Positions 6,145 to 10,745 of a stretch of DNA of 10,745 bases are shown here, piece after piece (the first letter of the stretch is position 1; each line of letters begins with the position of its first letter). The DNA is taken from contig SDZP01000094.1 in assembly GCA_004144935.1 (NCBI GenBank), forward strand, positions 1 to 10,745, read 5' to 3'. Position numbers and translations under genes: made by a program. The notes beneath the pieces were generated by a model. The model was not told where the DNA came from. It worked only from the letters and a program-made list of their open reading frames with translations, and searched no databases. Source of the stretch: Caulobacteraceae bacterium (lineage in GTDB: Bacteria > Pseudomonadota > Alphaproteobacteria > Caulobacterales > Caulobacteraceae).

Positions 6145-6173
6145 ACCTTAGGGAGGCCCACGACGAATTTCAA
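6145..6173 (-). promoter_or_regulatory. Candidate promoter of the SDR gene
   Basis: On the - strand, TTGAAA (6173-6168) and TAAGGT (6150-6145) are separated by 17 bases, a reasonable sigma70-type pair ending 25 bases before the dehydrogenase ATG. An imperfect dyad, TCAAAC-ACTT-GTTCGA (6170-6185), overlaps the -35 and might be an operator. This was matched by eye only. Confidence 0.35.
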
Positions 6174-6219
6174 ACACTTGTTCGACGGACCCTACGCCGT
6201 CGGGGAGCGTTGCGCCGTC

Positions 6220-6591
6220 ATGACCCGTTTCACCGCATTGCTGCTGGCCGCCGCGCTCACCCTTCCCGCCGCCGGCGCCGCCGTCGCCGCGCCCGCCAGG
6301 GCCGACGCCGCCTTCGGCAACACCGTGCTGATCGTCGACCCCGACGGCCGCTCCCGCAAGATCTGGCTGGCCCCGGGTGGCGGCTGGACCGGGCTGAGCC
6401 GCCGGGGCCTGGCCCTTGCCGGCACATGGACGGTAAAGGGCGAAAAGGTCTGCCTCAGCCAGTCGAAGCCGCGCCTGCCGGGCAGCCTGTGCAACACCTT
6501 CCCGACTGAGGTTGGCGCCACCGTCAAGGCCAAGGACCCGGGCGGCAAGACGGTGCAGTTGAAGCTGGTCAAGGGCCGGGTTAGGCAATAG
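6220..6591 (+). CDS. Small exported protein of unknown function with two cysteines
   Basis: The 123-residue product begins MTRFTALLLAAALTLPAAGA and continues to an AxA-type site, AAPARADA (residues 23-30), so it has a clear Sec signal peptide and the mature part (about 93 residues) should be periplasmic or secreted. The mature sequence has an LIVDPDGRSRKIWL segment (37-50), a GTWTVKGEKVCLS segment (68-80), and a second cysteine in LCNTF (90-94). C78 and C91 could form a disulfide. The pattern of a GTW strand followed by a cysteine is seen in several small secreted beta-sheet families, but I do not recognise a specific one. I chose the ATG at 6220 because GGGGAG lies about 10 bases upstream and it gives a proper signal peptide; the frame is open far upstream, but those residues are antisense to the dehydrogenase. 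Confidence 0.8.
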   Translation: MTRFTALLLAAALTLPAAGAAVAAPARADAAFGNTVLIVDPDGRSRKIWLAPGGGWTGLSRRGLALAGTWTVKGEKVCLSQSKPRLPGSLCNTFPTEVGATVKAKDPGGKTVQLKLVKGRVRQ

Positions 6592-6665
6592 CGCCGCCTG
6601 AACCAGGTCGTCGCGGATACATTATCGTGTCCCGGTCTTGTCCCGGTATTCAGCCCGATGAATCA

Positions 6666-7160
6666 CTACGTAGAGTTCGGCAGCAGCAGATTCCGACTGT
6701 CGATCTTCGTTGCCACGATGGCCATCAACGTCTCCGCCACGTCCCCGGGCCGCTCGTCCCAGAAGCCGGCCCCGAGGGTCACACTCCCGCCGTCAGCCGC
6801 GCTCACCGTGAACATCCGACCGCTGTCGGTCAGGGCCGCGCCGGTCACATCGGCCAACCGCAAGGTTTTGACCGACAGCCCGACCAGGGTAACTGTCTCA
6901 TCGTCGACGGAGACGATCGCCCGTCCACAGCGGATGCGCTGATAGGTCATCACCACAGCGATCCCGACGCACGCCAGCGTCAAGGCCGGGGTTATCAGCG
7001 GCCAACTCGCCGCGTATCGGCTTTCGGCCATAAACCGCTCATAGCTGCCGTAAAGAAACGGCGTCAGCCATAGCAGGCCCGCCATGCCAAGCATGATGGC
7101 CGGCGCCAGCACCATGCCGGCCGGCGTGATCCGCGCCAGAACTCTCTGCCCCGATGTCAT
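6666..7160 (-). CDS. Small membrane protein with two TM helices and a PH-like tail, coupled to hutU
   Basis: The 164-residue protein has two hydrophobic helices, about 12-37 (PAGMVLAPAIMLGMAGLLWL) and 52-73 (SWPLITPALTLACVGIAVVM), with YQRIRCGR just after the second. The positive residues suggest that both ends are cytoplasmic. Residues 80-152 alternate short strands (AIVSVDDETVTLVGL, LRLADVTGAAL, MFTVSAADGGSVTLG) and end in a helix, the layout of bacterial PH-like (bPH/YcxB-type) domains; this is resemblance, not a proven assignment. Its ATG lies 3 bases downstream of the hutU stop, and its ribosome binding site GGAG is formed by the last hutU codons, so translation is probably coupled to hutU. 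No transporter or enzyme motif is visible. The function is unknown; the context suggests expression during histidine use. Confidence 0.85.
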   Translation of the reverse strand: MTSGQRVLARITPAGMVLAPAIMLGMAGLLWLTPFLYGSYERFMAESRYAASWPLITPALTLACVGIAVVMTYQRIRCGRAIVSVDDETVTLVGLSVKTLRLADVTGAALTDSGRMFTVSAADGGSVTLGAGFWDERPGDVAETLMAIVATKIDSRNLLLPNST

Positions 7161-7163
7161 ACC

Positions 7164-8821
<1,658 letters not shown>

Positions 8822-8825
<4 letters not shown>

Positions 8826-9643
8826 TGTCCAGACTCCTTCGGGGAGGCCCAGTCGATCAGGTCGCTCAGCATGGCTTCCAGCGAGCCCTGCAGGCCCTCC
8901 GCGCGCCGGGGGTTCCAGATCGGCAGGTCGAGGCCGGTGGGCTCGTCCATGTAGGCCCGTTGGGCGATTTCCATCTGCAGGGCGTGCACGCCTTCGTCGG
9001 GCTGGCCGTAGTGGCGCGTGATCCAGCCCCCCTTGAAGCGGCCGTTGGTGACATGGCTGAAGCCCGACGCCGCCATATGCCGCTCGGCGATCGCCACCGC
9101 CTCGCGATCGGCGCTGGCCCCGCTGTTGGTGCCGAGATTCAGCGCCGGCAGTTCGCCGTCGAACAGGCGCTCGACGCAGGAGCGGATCGAATGGGCGTCG
9201 AACAGGACGATGCGCGGATGCAGCAGCCGCAGCCGGTCGATCTCGCCCTCAAGGACGTCGTGGTAGGGGGCGAAATAGCTGATCCGCCGCCGGCTGATCT
9301 CGGTCTGGCGCGGCGCGTGGCCTGGCTTGTAGAGCGTAACGCCGTCGAAGGTCTCAGTCGGACAGAGGCCGGTGGTCACCTGGCCCGGATAGAGGCTCTG
9401 GCCGGAGGGATCGCGGTTCACGTCAATGGCGGTGCGCGAAATGTCGGTCCGCACGATGGTGGCCCCGAGGCGCTCGGCGAAGATGTAGAGCTGCGGGATG
9501 AACCAGTCGGCGTCGTGGACGGCGAGCGGATGGGAGACAAGATGCTCGCTGATCTCCTGCGGGATCGTGGTGCCGGCATGGGGGATGGAGACGATCAGCG
9601 GGGCCGGGCCGCGCCGCACGTGAAGCCAGGACGTACGCCTCAT
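8822..9643 (-). CDS. hutG: N-formylglutamate deformylase/amidohydrolase
   Basis: Hydrolyses N-formyl-L-glutamate to glutamate and formate, the last step of the five-step histidine pathway found in Pseudomonas and many alphaproteobacteria. The 273-residue protein shows the metal-hydrolase landmarks of the FGase family: SIPHAG (19-24) with H22, HDADWFIP (43-50), RTAIDVNRDPSG (70-81), LFDAHSI (147-153), and GGWITRHYGQP (205-215), followed by LQMEI (222-226). No arginase-type motif (the other HutG class, a formimidoylglutamase) is present, so the upstream step should use HutF, which is not in the window. The start is ATG at 9643-9641, with a 4-bp ATGA overlap with hutH and a GGGG about 9 bases upstream. 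It lies between hutH and hutU, as an operon member. Confidence 0.95.
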
Positions 9644-10745
9644 TCAAACATCCCCGGCAGATCCATCCCGACAGCCTTCGCCAGCGCCCCGTTCTTCACC
9701 AGTTCCGCCGCCGCCGCCATGTCCGGCGCGAAGAAGCGGTCGTCTTCCAGGTGCGGCACGATCCCGCGCACCAGGCCCCGCGCCGCCTCCAGCCCGGGGC
9801 TGGACGCCAGGCCGCCGTGGAAATCGCAGCCCTGAACCGACGCCAGGACCTCGATGGCCACCACCTGGGCCGCGTTCTCGGCCATCTCCAGCAAACGCCG
9901 GGCGCCGTGCGCCGCCATCGACACATGGTCCTCCTGGTTGGCGCTGGTCGGAATGCTGTCGACGCTGGCCGGATAGGCCCGCTGCTTGTTCTCAGCGACC
10001 AGGGCCGCGGCCGTCACCTGCGGGATCATGAAGCCGCTGTTGATCCCCGGCCTCGGCGTCAGGAAAGCCGGCAGGCCCGACAGCGCCGGATCGACCAGCA
10101 TCGCGGTGCGCCGCTCGCTCATCGAGCCGATCTCGCAGACCGCCATGGCCAGCATGTCGGCGGCGAAGGCCACCGGCTCGGCGTGGAAGTTGCCGCCGCT
10201 GATCGCCTCGCCGGTCTCGGTGAAGATCAGCGGATTGTCGGTCACCCCGCCGGCCTCGATGCTTAAGGTGGTCGCCGCCTGCCGTCCGAGGTCGAGGATC
10301 GCTCCCATCACCTGCGGCTGGCAGCGCAGGCAGTAGGGATCCTGCACCTTCTCGCAGGTCGCGTGGCTGACCTGGATGGCGCTGCCGGCCAGCAGGGTGC
10401 GCAGGGTGGCCGCCACCTCCGTCTGGCCCCGATGGCCGCGCAGGGCGTGGATGCGCGGATCGAACGGCGCGACCGAGCCCTTGGCCGCCTCCACCGACAG
10501 GGCCCCCGCCACCAGCGCCGCCTGGAACACCCGCTCGATGCGGAACAGGCCGGCCAGGGCGCAGGCGGTCGAGAACTGCGTGCCGTTGAGCAGCGCCAGC
10601 CCTTCCTTGGGGCCCAGCACCAGCGGTTCCAGGCCCGCCCTGGCCAGCGCCTCCGCCGCCGGCATCCGCTCGCCGGCCAGGAACGCCTCGCCGACCCCGA
10701 TCATCGCCGCCGCCATGTGCGACAGGGGGGCCAGGTCCCCGGAGG
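9640..10745 (-). CDS. hutH: Histidine ammonia-lyase (5' end beyond the window edge)
   Basis: Removes ammonia from L-histidine to give trans-urocanate, the first step of histidine degradation. Catalysis uses an MIO group made autocatalytically from an Ala-Ser-Gly triad. The frame is open to the window edge, where it reads SGDLAPLSHMAA; the partial codon at 10744-10745 fits the triad's alanine, so the cut falls within the MIO motif. About 367 residues are visible, matching a full length near 510. Other conserved blocks are LNGTQ near 10578-10592, YCLRCQPQVMG (about 10310-10342), GVTDNPLIF (about 10225-10251), SGGNFHAEP (about 10174-10200), GINSGFMIPQVTAA (about 10009-10050) and PTSANQEDHVSMAAHGARR (about 9899-9955, with the conserved catalytic Glu). 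It ends at TGA 9642-9640, overlapping hutG. The Met at 10716 is internal and is not the start. Confidence 0.98.
   Translation of the reverse strand, partial: SGDLAPLSHMAAAMIGVGEAFLAGERMPAAEALARAGLEPLVLGPKEGLALLNGTQFSTACALAGLFRIERVFQAALVAGALSVEAAKGSVAPFDPRIHALRGHRGQTEVAATLRTLLAGSAIQVSHATCEKVQDPYCLRCQPQVMGAILDLGRQAATTLSIEAGGVTDNPLIFTETGEAISGGNFHAEPVAFAADMLAMAVCEIGSMSERRTAMLVDPALSGLPAFLTPRPGINSGFMIPQVTAAALVAENKQRAYPASVDSIPTSANQEDHVSMAAHGARRLLEMAENAAQVVAIEVLASVQGCDFHGGLASSPGLEAARGLVRGIVPHLEDDRFFAPDMAAAAELVKNGALAKAVGMDLPGMFE

Noticed and set aside
6628..6647. Two 9-bp direct repeats, TGTCCCGGT, spaced 11 bases apart
   Set aside because: They are short, lie between convergent genes and have no other supporting signal; probably chance.

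Overview
The window is a high-GC, gene-dense stretch of bacterial chromosome. Codon use, gene content and a candidate promoter of the Caulobacter housekeeping type (TTGACG box plus a CTA-containing -10) all suggest an alphaproteobacterium, most likely Caulobacteraceae (Caulobacter/Phenylobacterium-like). This placement is inference from style, not from a marker gene. No tRNA, rRNA, CRISPR array, insertion sequence or phage gene was seen, and no gene-free stretch exceeds 300 bases.

Layout. Positions 1-446 hold a broken secreted RNase T2 gene: the second catalytic motif lies on the + strand, but the first lies on the - strand at 1-80, so the sequence is inverted at about position 80. Next come folA (dihydrofolate reductase, 479-994, +) and an SMP-30/gluconolactonase-family lactonase (1065-1976, +) with its own candidate promoter. 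A perfect 12-bp hairpin separates the lactonase from a convergent Old Yellow Enzyme-type reductase (2021-3121, -). Divergent from the reductase is a 610-residue regulator (3315-5147, +) with two LuxR-like helix-turn-helix units and a C-terminal alpha/beta-hydrolase domain that seems to have lost its catalytic histidine. The intergenic space between these two genes carries several dyad symmetries. A pair of inverted intergenic repeats (5161-5317) separates the regulator from a convergent short-chain dehydrogenase (5329-6120, -). A small exported protein (6220-6591, +) follows.

The right third (6666-10745, - strand) is a histidine-utilisation operon read right to left: hutH (cut by the window edge inside its MIO triad), hutG, hutU, and then a small two-helix membrane protein with a PH-like tail. 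hutH/hutG and hutG/hutU overlap by 4 bp (ATGA). The membrane protein starts 3 bases after the hutU stop, and its Shine-Dalgarno sequence lies inside hutU. HutH deaminates histidine to urocanate, HutU hydrates urocanate to imidazolone propionate, and HutG releases glutamate from N-formylglutamate. hutI, hutF and any hutC regulator are not in the window; the presence of HutG points to the formylglutamate (HutF-dependent) branch.

The points most worth a second look are the regulator fused to a degenerate hydrolase, the membrane protein coupled to the hut operon, the inverted junction in RNase T2, and the dyads that may be operators upstream of the lactonase and the reductase.
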